Assembly: GCA_029960045.1 (NCBI GenBank)
Contig: JASCOV010000003.1
Coordinates: 1-64,000, forward strand
Reading direction: 5' to 3'
Source of the DNA: Flavobacteriaceae bacterium PS02293
GTDB lineage: Bacteria > Bacteroidota > Bacteroidia > Flavobacteriales > Weeksellaceae
DNA length: 64,000 nt
How positions within the stretch are numbered: position 1 is the stretch's first letter; each line of letters begins with the position of its first letter. A program made the position numbers and the translations under genes. Below, piece after piece: positions 53,508-62,327 of this stretch. The notes under the pieces were generated by a model, which did not search any database, was not told the origin of the DNA, and saw only the letters and a program-made list of their open reading frames with translations.

Positions 53508-53591
53508 ATTTATAAGTGATAAATGATAATTGATGAATGACTACTTCACTCATCAATTTTAAAATACTGATTTTAAGCTAACAGCAAAAAG

Positions 53592-54026
53592 TTAATTGCT
53601 TGAAGCTGATTTCATATTAAGGTGTAATTGTTCGTCGTGATGCACAGAAACTTCAGCTTCAGGATATTTTTTTTTAATGAATTCCGCTGTTTTGATAGCC
53701 GAATAAACTGAGCGATGTTGTCCCCCAGTACAACCAAAATTGATTTGCAGATGTTCAAAATTTCGACTTAAATAATTTTCAATACTGATTGATATTAAAG
53801 ATTGAATGGACTTTAAGAAAGTGGGCATTTCGGTTTTTGTTTCCAAAAATTCCTGAACGCCGATGTCATTTCCTGTTTGAACTTTGTATTCTTCTATTCG
53901 CCCCGGATTCAAAATCCCTCGGCAATCGAAGACGAAACCGCCGCCGTTTTCTGTGTTATCTTTCGGGATTCCACCTTTTTTATAAGAAAAACTATGAATC
54001 TCTATATTGAGTTTGTTCTGCATCAA
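53592..54026 (-). CDS. RapZ C-terminal-domain protein
   Basis: The 144-residue protein corresponds to the C-terminal half of RapZ, without the N-terminal kinase-like domain. Visible are 'GGFVFDCRGILNPGR', 'FGCTGGQHRSVYSAIKTAEFI', core 'GCTGGQHRSVY', and 'VSVHHDEQLHLN'. The Gly-Cys-Thr-Gly-Gly-x-His-Arg motif resembles a phosphate-binding loop. In Bacteroidota stand-alone RapZ-C proteins are common and of unknown role. It is not close-coupled to neighbours. Confidence 0.88.
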   Translation of the reverse strand: MMQNKLNIEIHSFSYKKGGIPKDNTENGGGFVFDCRGILNPGRIEEYKVQTGNDIGVQEFLETKTEMPTFLKSIQSLISISIENYLSRNFEHLQINFGCTGGQHRSVYSAIKTAEFIKKKYPEAEVSVHHDEQLHLNMKSASSN

Positions 54027-54073
54027 ATCTAATTTTTCCGTAAAGTTACTTTTTTTAATTTTCTTTCAAAAAT

Positions 54074-54104
54074 CTGAGTATTCTGAATTTAAAATTTAAT
54101 TTTG
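54074..54104 (+). promoter_or_regulatory. Candidate promoter of the 54174 lipoprotein gene
   Basis: TAATTTTG (54097-54104) is a perfect -7 box, with CTG in place of TTG 20 bases upstream. Confidence 0.4.
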
Positions 54105-54173
54105 CATATTAATTGATGTAAGGACGGAAAAATCAAACTAATTTCTTACTTTTAAAAATAAATCACAATTAAA

Positions 54174-55340
54174 ATGAAATTCATAAAATACTGTCTATTA
54201 ATAAGTTTATTGATTTTCACAGTCAGCTGTAAAAAAACAAAAGTGGACGGCAGCAACAGAATGAGCTTTCAGGAAAGTATCAACGATATGGCTTCCAGCT
54301 TACCGACTTTGAAACAAGTAAAATTCAATGAAGCACTTTATATCCTGAAAACTTTTGGTGTAGAAGCTGACGGAGACATCGCAGAGATTACCGCACTTGG
54401 AAAACTTTTGGATGGCAAAAAGACATCAGACATTTTCAAAATGGCGGATGAAGTAGCTCAGAAAAACGGTATCACTTGGAGCAGTACAGCGCCGCCAAGT
54501 CTTGGAGAAATGAACATTTTCGGCAATGTTACAGCATCTGAAAAAGACCCTAACGATATCGACGCCGCATCACTTAGTATCGTTGTAAGAAATATTGCAG
54601 GCGACAGTTTGACAGGTTCAAAAGGTTTAATCATCATTCCTCAGTTACTTGATAATAATGGAAAGAAAGTAGAGTTCGAAGGTGCTGCTTTGGAAACCAT
54701 TATGGAAATCTCAAGTGGCGGAACGAAAATCTCAACTTCTAAAAACCTGATGCAAGACCCAGCGTTCCGAGGTTTTACGATTAAATATTCATCACTTCCG
54801 AGAGAAAAAATATTTGAAGATAAAATCGATATCAAACTATCTGTAAAAACGACCAAAAAGCTTTTACAAATGATAAAAATGGGCGTTCCAGTCAATGGTC
54901 AGGCACTTTATACGCCACCAGCTCCAGTGGTTGCAGATTCTTTACAAACTCCACCTCCAATAGTTGACCCGCAAACCGGAGAAACTGTTGTTCCGCCTGT
55001 TCCAACAACGAAAATTGTAAATCCAGACCCAAAAACAACGGTTAGCAAATTCCTTAATAATCTGTCAACTCAGAATTTCAAAGCAGCTTTTGATGCTGCT
55101 GATAATCCAAATTGGGGTTCTTATGACAAATTCTCAAATCCAAATTCCGGCTTCGGTTCTGTGAAGAATATCAATGTAAAAAACATCGCAGTTCCTTATA
55201 ACAAAGACAATTCAGCCAATGTGAATGTGACCTACGACGTGACGGACAAAAACGGAAAAGTTTCTTCCCTGAATGTCACTTATGGTTTGAAAGCAGTCAA
55301 TAACACCTGGAAAATCACAACATACAAAATCAACAATTAA
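54174..55340 (+). CDS. Hypothetical lipoprotein with proline-rich linker
   Basis: The 388-residue protein has a lipobox ('IFTVSCKKT', Cys19). A first region of about 220 residues contains 'FNEALYILKTFGVEADGDIAE' and beta strands ('KGLIIIPQLLDNNGKKVEFEG' pattern). A Pro/Thr-rich linker (about 242-285, 'TPPAPVV', 'TPPPIVDPQTG') follows, then a C-terminal domain of about 100 residues with NTF2-like features ('FLNNLSTQNFKAAFDAADNPNWGSYDKF' start and 'NVTYGLKAVNNTWKITTYKI' end). Function is unknown. It is 9 bp upstream of apt and likely shares its transcript. Confidence 0.65.
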   Translation: MKFIKYCLLISLLIFTVSCKKTKVDGSNRMSFQESINDMASSLPTLKQVKFNEALYILKTFGVEADGDIAEITALGKLLDGKKTSDIFKMADEVAQKNGITWSSTAPPSLGEMNIFGNVTASEKDPNDIDAASLSIVVRNIAGDSLTGSKGLIIIPQLLDNNGKKVEFEGAALETIMEISSGGTKISTSKNLMQDPAFRGFTIKYSSLPREKIFEDKIDIKLSVKTTKKLLQMIKMGVPVNGQALYTPPAPVVADSLQTPPPIVDPQTGETVVPPVPTTKIVNPDPKTTVSKFLNNLSTQNFKAAFDAADNPNWGSYDKFSNPNSGFGSVKNINVKNIAVPYNKDNSANVNVTYDVTDKNGKVSSLNVTYGLKAVNNTWKITTYKINN

Positions 55341-55349
55341 AAATAAATA

Positions 55350-55886
55350 ATGGCGTCAGCAGAACTTATCCATAAACTAGAACAAACCATAGAAAACATC
55401 CCAGATTTTCCAATTCCGGGAATCCAATTCAAAGATATCTGTCCTATTTTCCTTCAGCCAAAACTATATGAAGAAGTGATTGCGGACCTTGCAGAGTTCA
55501 GTCGTGGAAAAATTGACGTCGTTTGCGGCATAGAAAGCCGTGGTTATCTTTTCGGAATTGCGATCGCTGTCGCTTTGGACGTTCCTTTTGTACTCATCAG
55601 AAAAGCAGGAAAATTGCCACCGCCATTCATAGGAGAAAAATATGACCTTGAATATGGCTCAGCCGAAATCGAAATGAAGACCGGACACCTCAAAGAAGGA
55701 CAACGCGTTTTGATTCACGATGACCTTTTGGCAACCGGCGGAACAACAGAAGCTGCTGCAAAATTAGTTGCAAAGCAAGGTGCAATCCCGACACAATTCA
55801 GTTTTTTGATTGATTTAAAAGATTTGAAAGGTGTAGAAAGATTGTCAAAATTTGGCGCAGAAGTCTATTCTATCCTCAATTATTAA
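55350..55886 (+). CDS. apt: Adenine phosphoribosyltransferase
   Basis: The 178-residue enzyme recycles adenine to AMP using phosphoribosyl pyrophosphate. The PRPP loop is 'VLIHDDLLATGGTTEAA' (about 119-135) with the usual Asp-Asp pair. Also typical are 'PIPGIQFKDICPIF' and 'GIESRGYLFGIAIA'. It stands 9 bp after the lipoprotein gene. Confidence 0.95.
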   Translation: MASAELIHKLEQTIENIPDFPIPGIQFKDICPIFLQPKLYEEVIADLAEFSRGKIDVVCGIESRGYLFGIAIAVALDVPFVLIRKAGKLPPPFIGEKYDLEYGSAEIEMKTGHLKEGQRVLIHDDLLATGGTTEAAAKLVAKQGAIPTQFSFLIDLKDLKGVERLSKFGAEVYSILNY

Positions 55887-55913
55887 AGAATTTTCATACT
55901 AAAAAAAGAATTT

Positions 55914-55943
55914 TTGCAAATCAAAACTAAAACGTTAAATTTG
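55914..55943 (+). promoter_or_regulatory. Promoter of the TPR protein and ribH
   Basis: TTG (55914-55916), 19 bases and TAAATTTG (55936-55943) match the consensus exactly. The start codon follows 21 bases later. Confidence 0.7.
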
Positions 55944-55964
55944 CACTTCATTTACTAAAAAATT

Positions 55965-56669
55965 ATGGCAGATCTACATAACAAAAAAAACGAACAAGAA
56001 GGAAAAGAAACTGTAGAGTTCTTCAGAGACCTTGATAAAGAAGCACTTAATATCGAAGGCTTTTTAGAAAAAAATGCCAAAGTATTGAGCATTGGTTTCG
56101 GTATTTTGATCGTTGCAGTTTTAGGCTGGTTCGGTTATCAGCAGTTTATTCTTGGTCCAAAAAATGAAGAAGCTACAAAAAGCTACCTTTCTGCTCAGAA
56201 AAACTTAGCTGAAGGAAAAGAAGATTTGGCTCTTGGTGGAAAATCTGTTGCAAACCCTGGATTTTTGGGAACTTACGAACAATACGGAAGCACACAAGCT
56301 GGAAAATTAGCCGCTTACAACGCTGGATTGATCGAATTTAAAAAAGGAAACTACCAGAAAGCTTACGATTTGTTGGACGGCTTCAGTTCTGGCAACAAAG
56401 TTTTGGTGGCGCTTAAGTATGGTGCGATGGCAGACTGTCTTTCTAACCTGAACAAAAGTGATGATGCGTTAGCAATGGCTGACAAAGCTTCTTCCGCTTC
56501 AGACGATGCTTACACGTCTTACTATTTCACAAAGAAAGCAGGAATGTTGGCTTTGGCACTTAAGAAAAATGCAGATGCAAAAAAATATTTCGCTTCAATC
56601 GAAGAGAAATATCAGGATTATGACAACGGTCAATCCGATACATTCATTGAAATGACAAAATATTATTAA
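55965..56669 (+). CDS. Membrane-anchored TPR (YfgM-like) protein
   Basis: The 234-residue protein has a short charged N-terminus, one membrane span ('VLSIGFGILIVAVLGWFGYQ', about 45-64) and a periplasmic helical repeat region ('AGLIEFKKGNYQKAYDLLDGF', 'AMADCLSNLNKSDDALAMADKAS', 'AGMLALALKKNADAKKYFASIEEKY'). The layout is that of YfgM/TPR_21 chaperone-like proteins that associate with the Sec translocon. A promoter with short leader lies just upstream and ribH follows after 14 bp. Confidence 0.85.
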   Translation: MADLHNKKNEQEGKETVEFFRDLDKEALNIEGFLEKNAKVLSIGFGILIVAVLGWFGYQQFILGPKNEEATKSYLSAQKNLAEGKEDLALGGKSVANPGFLGTYEQYGSTQAGKLAAYNAGLIEFKKGNYQKAYDLLDGFSSGNKVLVALKYGAMADCLSNLNKSDDALAMADKASSASDDAYTSYYFTKKAGMLALALKKNADAKKYFASIEEKYQDYDNGQSDTFIEMTKYY

Positions 56670-56683
56670 AATATAAAAAAAAT

Positions 56684-57169
56684 ATGGCTACTGTAAATCT
56701 TTCAGATTACAAACCGCTCAACATATCCAATGCCGATGAATATTCAATCGGCATTGTTGTTTCTGAGTGGAACGACTTTATCACTTACAACCTTCGAAAC
56801 GGCGCTCTGGACACATTGAAAGCCGAAGGAATTAAGGAAGAAAACATTCAAATCTATTACGTTCCCGGCGCATTCGAATTGAGTTTTGCTACGATGAAAC
56901 TTTGTCGTTCAGGTAAATTCGCAGCGGTTATCGCAATCGGAAACGTTATCCGTGGAGAAACGCCTCATTTCGAGTTTGTTTGTTCCGGTGTGACACAAGG
57001 CATCAAAGACTGTAATATTTTGACCGACACACCAGCCATTTTCTGTGTTTTGACAGACGACAACAAAGAACAATCCATCGCAAGAAGCGGCGGAAGTTTG
57101 GGTAACAAAGGTGTAGAAGCAGCCGTTACGGCACTGAAAATGATAGACTTCAACAACAAATCAAATTAG
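56684..57169 (+). CDS. ribH: 6,7-Dimethyl-8-ribityllumazine synthase
   Basis: The 161-residue enzyme catalyses the penultimate step of riboflavin synthesis. Diagnostic stretches are 'GIVVSEWNDFITYNL', 'VPGAFELSFATMKL' and 'IGNVIRGETPHFEFVCSGVTQGI', core 'GNVIRGETPHFEFV' with the catalytic His, and 'GGSLGNKGVEAAVTALKM'. It forms a shell-like pentamer or icosahedral capsid. It is 14 bp downstream of the TPR protein; other rib genes are not nearby. Confidence 0.96.
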   Translation: MATVNLSDYKPLNISNADEYSIGIVVSEWNDFITYNLRNGALDTLKAEGIKEENIQIYYVPGAFELSFATMKLCRSGKFAAVIAIGNVIRGETPHFEFVCSGVTQGIKDCNILTDTPAIFCVLTDDNKEQSIARSGGSLGNKGVEAAVTALKMIDFNNKSN

Positions 57170-57192
57170 AATTTCCGATTGTAGATTTTTTA

Positions 57193-57278
57193 GGAGCTAT
57201 TTCCTGCTGTCCACTGTATCTTTTTTTCCAAGCTAAATTCCAGCCGCAAAAAAAGGATGCCGTTCCCATCAGGGCTAT
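57193..57278 (-). ncRNA. Conserved flavobacterial intergenic RNA-like element, copy B (Flavo-1 candidate)
   Basis: Read on the minus strand the 86-base element starts 'ATAGCCCTGATGGGAACGG', continues with CATCC and a T-run, and ends 'CAGCAGGAAATAGCTCC'. It aligns end to end with copy A at 19515-19602 (AGCCC, ATCC-T7, A7-GAT, GGAnA-AGC blocks) but differs in the loop. Outer stem pairs CCTG/CAGG replace CCG/CGG of copy A, which argues for RNA structure. It sits between ribH and the metallopeptidase on the strand opposite both. Confidence 0.65.
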
Positions 57279-57355
57279 TTAAAAATGACCGTTCCAAAAA
57301 AAATCACTCAATATCAAAAAGAAAATACTAATTTTAAAACACAAAATTTAAAAAG

Positions 57356-58204
57356 ATGAAATGGACAAACGACAGAAGTGACAATGTGGATGACAGACGC
57401 GGCTCAGGCGGCGGTGGCGGAATGCTTGTTGGTGGTGGATTGGGAACAATTATTATCGCAGCCATCGTTTTCTTCTTAGGAGGCGACCCATCTGCAATTT
57501 TGAACAACAGTACTTCTGCGCCACAACAAACTGAGCAAAGACAACTATCTAAAGAAGAGCTCAATATCAAAGAATTTGTAAGAATGCTGACCGCAGAAAA
57601 TGAAGATACCTGGAATAAAGTTTTTCAAGAAAACGGAATCCAGTTCAAGCCCGCAAAAGTAGTTCTTTTTGAAAACGGAACACAATCCGGTTGTGGAGCA
57701 GCTCAATCAGAAATGGGACCTTTCTATTGTCCTGCAGACCAAACCATCTATATGGATATGAGTTTCTTCAATGAACTTCAGCAAAAATTTGGAGCCAAAG
57801 TTGGTGAATTTACCGTTGCATATGTTCTTGGTCACGAGTACGGGCATCATATCCAAAACCTATTGGGAACATTGGATAAAGTTCATCAATTAAGTCAAAG
57901 AGGAAGCGAAACACAAGCCAATAAAATTTCTGTTGCCAACGAACTACAAGCCGATTTCTATGCTGGATTGTGGGCAAAACAAACTGATAGTCGAGAGAAA
58001 ATCCTAGAACCGGGCGACATCCAACAAGCTATGAGTGCAGCAGCAGCTGTTGGTGATGATAATATCCAAAAAAGAGGTCAAGGCTACGTGAACCAAGAAA
58101 GCTTCACACACGGCTCTTCTGCGCAGAGAGAAGAATGGTTTATGAAAGGTTATAATACCGGAGACATCAGACAAGGCGATACTTTCAATGCACTCTTGAG
58201 ATAA
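57356..58204 (+). CDS. Zinc metallopeptidase of the YpfJ/KPN_02809 family
   Basis: The 282-residue protein has a Gly-rich N-terminus ('RRGSGGGGGMLVGGG'), one membrane span (about 25-42), then the peptidase domain: 'GCGAAQSEMGPFYCPADQTIYMDMSFF', core 'GPFYCPADQTIYMD', zinc motif His-Glu-Tyr-Gly-His ('VLGHEYGHHIQ', about 158-168), 'ANELQADFYAGLWA' with a third acidic ligand, and 'HGSSAQREEWFMKGY'. Family function is unknown beyond predicted neutral metalloprotease. It is monocistronic with a bidirectional terminator behind it. Confidence 0.9.
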   Translation: MKWTNDRSDNVDDRRGSGGGGGMLVGGGLGTIIIAAIVFFLGGDPSAILNNSTSAPQQTEQRQLSKEELNIKEFVRMLTAENEDTWNKVFQENGIQFKPAKVVLFENGTQSGCGAAQSEMGPFYCPADQTIYMDMSFFNELQQKFGAKVGEFTVAYVLGHEYGHHIQNLLGTLDKVHQLSQRGSETQANKISVANELQADFYAGLWAKQTDSREKILEPGDIQQAMSAAAAVGDDNIQKRGQGYVNQESFTHGSSAQREEWFMKGYNTGDIRQGDTFNALLR

Positions 58205-58237
58205 GTTTTAATATTCTTTAAATTAAGGATAGACATC

Positions 58238-58271
58238 AAAAAAAAGCCACTGATATCAGTGGCTTTTTTTT
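58238..58271. terminator. Bidirectional terminator
   Basis: A palindrome AGCCACTGAT / ATCAGTGGCT flanked by A8 and T8 separates the metallopeptidase gene (+) and the sugar transporter gene (-). Confidence 0.9.
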
Positions 58272-58294
58272 GATTATAAATAAATATCAAAATT

Positions 58295-59716
58295 TTATTT
58301 CTCCCAAACCTTTTCAATTTCTTCAAGAGATTTGCCTTTGGTTTCAGGAACCCATTTCCATACGAAGAGTAGCGAAAGAACACTCATCACACCATAAAAT
58401 CCGTACGTGAAAGCGCCGCTGAATTCCATCATAAAAGGATAGGTAGATGAAATTAAATAATTGGCTGCCCACTGCGCTGCAACAGCAACGGCAATGGCAC
58501 TTCCTCTGATTTTATACGGGAAAATTTCTGAGATCAAAACCCAGCAAATCGGCCCCCAAGACATCATAAATGAAGCCGTATAAACGATAATAAATACCAA
58601 AGTTGCAATTCCGATGATTTGATAATAGGATAAAATAGCAATCGCAAACATTCCAATCGCCATTCCAACAGAACCAACGATTAATAAAGGTTTTCTTCCC
58701 CATTTATCCACAGTAAAAATAGCGATGACGGTAAACACAACATTCACCAATCCCATCACAACGGTCTGCAGCATCGAAGAATCTTTGTGAACACCCATAC
58801 TTTCAAAAATTCTCGGAGCGTAATATAGAGCTACATTAATTCCCACAAATTGTTGGAAAATAGAAAGTAAAATCCCAATCACAATCACAGTTTTTCCGAA
58901 TGCGAAAATTTCACTTTTATGTTCAACAACGGTGCTTTTTATCTCAGAGAAAATTTCTTTTCCACGCACTTCACCATTGATTTTGGTTAAAATTTTCAAT
59001 GCTTCTTCATCTTTATTAACGAAAGTCAAGTAACGCGGAGTTTCAGGGACAAAAAACAATAGAATTCCAAATAAAGCAGCCGGAATTGTCAATGATAAGA
59101 ACATATATCTCCATCCGATTTCATTGATCCATTCTAGGGTTTGTCCGCTTGCGATGCCCCAGTTTACAAAGTAAACCACTAGCATCCCGAAAATAATGGC
59201 AAACTGATTCAGAGAAACCAGTTTACCACGAATTTCGGCAGGTGCAATCTCGCCAATGTACATCGGGCAGACCGCCGAAGCCAAGCCCACACCGATTCCA
59301 CCGATGATCCTGTAAAAATTAAATGCCAGCAAAACACCCATTGAATGTTCGCCGTGTTTGAAGAATAAAAATTCAGGATACGCTGCTCCCAAAGCACTGA
59401 TGAAGAACAAAAATGCCGAAAGCATCAATGATTTTTTTCTTCCCAGCTTTGTGGAAATCATTCCGGAAATGGCACCACCGATAATGCATCCTATCAATGC
59501 GCTGGAGATGGTTGCACCGTGTGCCAGCGAACTCAACCCCAAAGGAATAATCAGATATTCCTGAATTGATTTTTCGGCTCCGGAGATCACTGCGGTGTCG
59601 TATCCAAACAAAAGTCCTCCCAAAGTGGCGACCAACGTGAGCACAGTAACGTACAGCATATTGATCTGTGCCTTTGTTCCTGAAGAATATTTGGGTCCTG
59701 AATCTATTATTTGCAT
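58295..59716 (-). CDS. Sugar-proton symporter (MFS sugar porter)
   Basis: The 473-residue inner-membrane transporter has 12 spans and sugar-porter marks: 'LGGLLFGYDTAVISGAE', 'GRKKSLMLSAF', 'VPETPRYL' in the middle loop, 'GRKPLLIVGS' and 'PETKGKSLEEIEKVW' at the end. Members of the XylE type carry xylose, arabinose, galactose or similar sugars. It is 83 bp downstream of the pectate lyase, so it may take up a pectin-derived sugar. Which sugar cannot be told. Confidence 0.9.
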   Translation of the reverse strand: MQIIDSGPKYSSGTKAQINMLYVTVLTLVATLGGLLFGYDTAVISGAEKSIQEYLIIPLGLSSLAHGATISSALIGCIIGGAISGMISTKLGRKKSLMLSAFLFFISALGAAYPEFLFFKHGEHSMGVLLAFNFYRIIGGIGVGLASAVCPMYIGEIAPAEIRGKLVSLNQFAIIFGMLVVYFVNWGIASGQTLEWINEIGWRYMFLSLTIPAALFGILLFFVPETPRYLTFVNKDEEALKILTKINGEVRGKEIFSEIKSTVVEHKSEIFAFGKTVIVIGILLSIFQQFVGINVALYYAPRIFESMGVHKDSSMLQTVVMGLVNVVFTVIAIFTVDKWGRKPLLIVGSVGMAIGMFAIAILSYYQIIGIATLVFIIVYTASFMMSWGPICWVLISEIFPYKIRGSAIAVAVAAQWAANYLISSTYPFMMEFSGAFTYGFYGVMSVLSLLFVWKWVPETKGKSLEEIEKVWEK

Positions 59717-59799
59717 AGTTAATAGAAATATAATTTTTAGATATAATTAATTTTTGACTTTTATAAAATTAGATTTTGTCAACTTTTAGTAATCAAACC

Positions 59800-61683
59800 T
59801 TAATTTTTAATGACAAATTTGGAGATAGTTCCGTTTTCTTTGGTATTAATTTTAAATAAATAAACACCAGTCTTCAATGTACTTAGATTAATTTTACCAT
59901 TAGCATTATTAATTCGTTTAATTAATTGACCATTCGAGGATAATACGTCAATGCTGAGTATATTTAATTTGGTACTTAGAGAAATTTCCTGAGTAAACGG
60001 ATTTGGATAAAGCTGAAGAATGTCTTTATTCGAAACGTTTGCTGTTGCTAATGTTCCTGCATTATAAGGACCAAAGTAGGTTTTATAATTGATCAATGCT
60101 GTTTTCAGAGGTACAATAAGGTCGTGTCCGCTGTCTTCGGTTTCATTATTAAAAACCCATTTGAAATCGCCACCATTCACTCTTCCGGCGTTTGCCGTTA
60201 CATTACCGATTACCTGATCCGCAGTATGAGGCAAATATTGATACATCGTCGATGCAGTGTCAAAATTATTATAAACATAACCACCTTTTATAGACTTGAT
60301 GGTCTCAGGAACAGGAATGCTTTTGTTTGTCACATCGTAAGCATCGAACTGTACATTATTTTGAGAATAGTAAACCAATCTCACATTGGTTCCTGTTGCA
60401 ATATTCCCATACGCTTTCATCATTCCTCCGTCTTGACTTGAGAAAGATCCGCCGCTTGTTTGCCCTGTAGTTGGGTCGTAAACATCCGTTCCTTGTCCCG
60501 AAATCATCATTGGTCTTCTTGTATTTCTGAAATAATTGGATTCTATAAAACCGGATGACATTTCTGTATTCCCGATTCCGTAAACAGAAGCACCATCAAA
60601 ATAATTATTGTAAACGTGAGCGTTGGTAATTCTGTTTAGTCTTGGTGTGCGGGAATCGGTATGATCAAACCAATTATGATGGAAAGTCATAGACACAACG
60701 CCCGTTTCGCCAGTCGCTCCACCGCAGCCCATCGCTTTTCCGGAATCCCAAAAGTGGTTGTAGGAAATTGAAATAAGTGTCGAATTATATTTCATATCAA
60801 TGGTTCCGTCGCCTTTTACCTGATCTGCATCACTTCCTGTGGTTCCGTAAAAGAAGTCGTTGTTGTGGATCCAATGATTGGTATTGTCCGTATCCATCGT
60901 GATGGCATCGTCGCCATAAAGCATAATCCCAAGATTTCTGATTTCTACAAATTTTGTTCTTTTGAAAGCAATCCCGTAACCGTGCAAAGTTGCATCATCG
61001 CCAACACCTTCCAGGGTCAGATTCTCACTCATTCTGGATGTATTGTTACTACCCTGAAGATTAATATAGATATTATCTTTAAGTCCTGTAATATGTTCTT
61101 TTTTCACCAAAGCTACAAACCTTATTGCCAAAGGTGTTTTGTCATAACCTTTACCTCTTGCGTCTAGAATGGCCTGCAAACCAATCTTCAGTTCTGTTGC
61201 GCCACCGTTATTTTTAATAACATTCATTTGAACTGTATTTGCAGTTGCAGCTGTGATATACAGTACCTGACCATTAGCTTTTAAAGTTCCGTCAGCATTA
61301 TATGCGCCAGGAATTCCTTCTGTAAAGCCAAAACCTTCTCGTATATATGGCTTTACATTCAAAGAAGAAGTGGTTGTGCTTTCAGTGGATATTTCTTCTG
61401 AAGTAGATGACAGTGGAACAACTTTCAAAGTGTAATTACCAGATTTCAATCCGAGAACATCAGCACGATAATAACCGCCGTAGTTTCTAATTAATTCTTT
61501 ATCAATTTTCAAGTTCGAGATTCCTTCTCCAGAAAGATAAACATTGTAATTCGAAGAACCGGCTTTCGGTTCCCACATGACATAAGCAGATTCCTGCCAG
61601 CCTCCTGATTCATAAATATTGATTTGCGCATTTCCTTGTATAAAGAGAAATGTACTGGAAATTAAGAATAACAATTTTTTCAT
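59800..61683 (-). CDS. Secreted pectate lyase (family PL1-like) with T9SS domain
   Basis: The 627-residue protein has a signal peptide (ending 'GNAQ'), an N-terminal fibronectin-like domain (about 25-110, 'GSSNYNVYLSGEGISNLKID' pattern), a right-handed beta-helix (about 125-460) with 'MDTDNTNHWIHNNDFF', Ca-binding Asp in 'DQVKGDGTIDMKYN', 'ISYNHFWDSGKAMGCG' and the catalytic 'DHTDSRTPRLNRI' (R-x-P-R), and a T9SS type A C-terminus ('LYPNPFTQEISLS'). It cleaves polygalacturonate by beta-elimination outside the cell. A LacI-type operator lies before the start. Confidence 0.88.
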   Translation of the reverse strand: MKKLLFLISSTFLFIQGNAQINIYESGGWQESAYVMWEPKAGSSNYNVYLSGEGISNLKIDKELIRNYGGYYRADVLGLKSGNYTLKVVPLSSTSEEISTESTTTSSLNVKPYIREGFGFTEGIPGAYNADGTLKANGQVLYITAATANTVQMNVIKNNGGATELKIGLQAILDARGKGYDKTPLAIRFVALVKKEHITGLKDNIYINLQGSNNTSRMSENLTLEGVGDDATLHGYGIAFKRTKFVEIRNLGIMLYGDDAITMDTDNTNHWIHNNDFFYGTTGSDADQVKGDGTIDMKYNSTLISISYNHFWDSGKAMGCGGATGETGVVSMTFHHNWFDHTDSRTPRLNRITNAHVYNNYFDGASVYGIGNTEMSSGFIESNYFRNTRRPMMISGQGTDVYDPTTGQTSGGSFSSQDGGMMKAYGNIATGTNVRLVYYSQNNVQFDAYDVTNKSIPVPETIKSIKGGYVYNNFDTASTMYQYLPHTADQVIGNVTANAGRVNGGDFKWVFNNETEDSGHDLIVPLKTALINYKTYFGPYNAGTLATANVSNKDILQLYPNPFTQEISLSTKLNILSIDVLSSNGQLIKRINNANGKINLSTLKTGVYLFKINTKENGTISKFVIKN

Positions 61684-62107
61684 AAGACTATTTTTTATTA
61701 ATAATTAATTTTATGCAATCGATTGCGCAATCTTTGATAAAATGATGGGTTTAATATAGAATTAATCTTAATTAATTGTATTTTTTTATGAAAATAATTT
61801 TCGATGAATGTTAAGGTATTGTAATAATAACTTAATATTTCATTTATTTCAAAACAAAATAAACAAAAAGTAATTAATAGAAAAAAATCAATAAAATATG
61901 ATAAGGCGCATCTTATTGAAGTTATTTTGACAATTTAAATGTCAATTTTCCAACAAATTTCGCTTTCAAACTGACCATTTTTAAATATTTATGAAAAAAA
62001 TATTGTGATTATTTCCAATAATTTCAATTTCAGAATTAGTCCAAAATGGAATGTTTAAGGAATTAGGAAAAAGTAACAATAGTACTTTAGAATCAAATTT
62101 ATAAAAC
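61684..62107. other. AT-rich intergenic region upstream of the pectate lyase
   Basis: No gene is seen. Apart from the LacI-type operator at 61715-61732, the only clear structure is an inverted repeat TTGACA / TGTCAA at 61927-61945 (7-base spacer). Confidence 0.5.
61715..61732. promoter_or_regulatory. Overlapping LacI-type operator palindromes
   Basis: GCAATCGATTGC (61715-61726) and GATTGCGCAATC (61721-61732) are both perfect 12-bp palindromes sharing a GATTGC. LacI/GalR-family regulators bind palindromes with a central CG such as this. It is about 30 bp upstream of the pectate lyase start. No LacI gene is present in the window. Confidence 0.6.
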
Positions 62108-62143
62108 AAAAAAGACTGTCAATCAATGATTATCAGTCTTTTT
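62108..62143 (-). terminator. Terminator at the element boundary
   Basis: A stem AAAAAAGACTG / CAGTCTTTTT with an inner weak stem lies, on the minus strand, immediately after the tRNA-like fragment. It may be the native terminator of the lost tRNA gene. Confidence 0.7.
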
Positions 62144-62156
62144 GTACCCCAGACGG
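62144..62156 (-). other. Possible attachment-site remnant (tRNA 3' end-like)
   Basis: The minus strand reads CCGTCTGGGGTAC and then passes into the terminator. Such a sequence followed by a terminator is what the 3' end of a tRNA gene looks like. The rest of a tRNA is missing; the T-arm region does not form a normal 7-base loop. I infer an attachment site left at the end of the element carrying the integrase. A perfect core repeat at the other end would be needed as proof. Confidence 0.4.
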
Positions 62157-62327
62157 AGGTATTATGAAACCTTTCTTAATTTTTCTTTTTTTTAATTCGT
62201 TTATATTCAATAACTTTGATATACAATAGGTTTCTAATTAATTTGTTTTTTCATATTTAATAATTTTAAATGCAAATTAATTCCCCCTTTTGTTCCCCCT
62301 TACATTTATTTAAATCTATTTCAACTT
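62157..62327. other. Region between attachment-like site and integrase
   Basis: 171 bp, very AT-rich. No gene, clear promoter or repeat was found. The T-run at 62207-62214 and the 'CCCCCTTTTGTTCCCCCTT' stretch at 62283-62301 are the only notable runs. Confidence 0.5.

Noticed and set aside
62144..62200. A complete tRNA gene
   Set aside because: Only the 3'-end-like CCGTCTGGGGTAC is present. The adjacent T-arm-like hairpin has an 8-base loop and no D-arm or anticodon arm follows.
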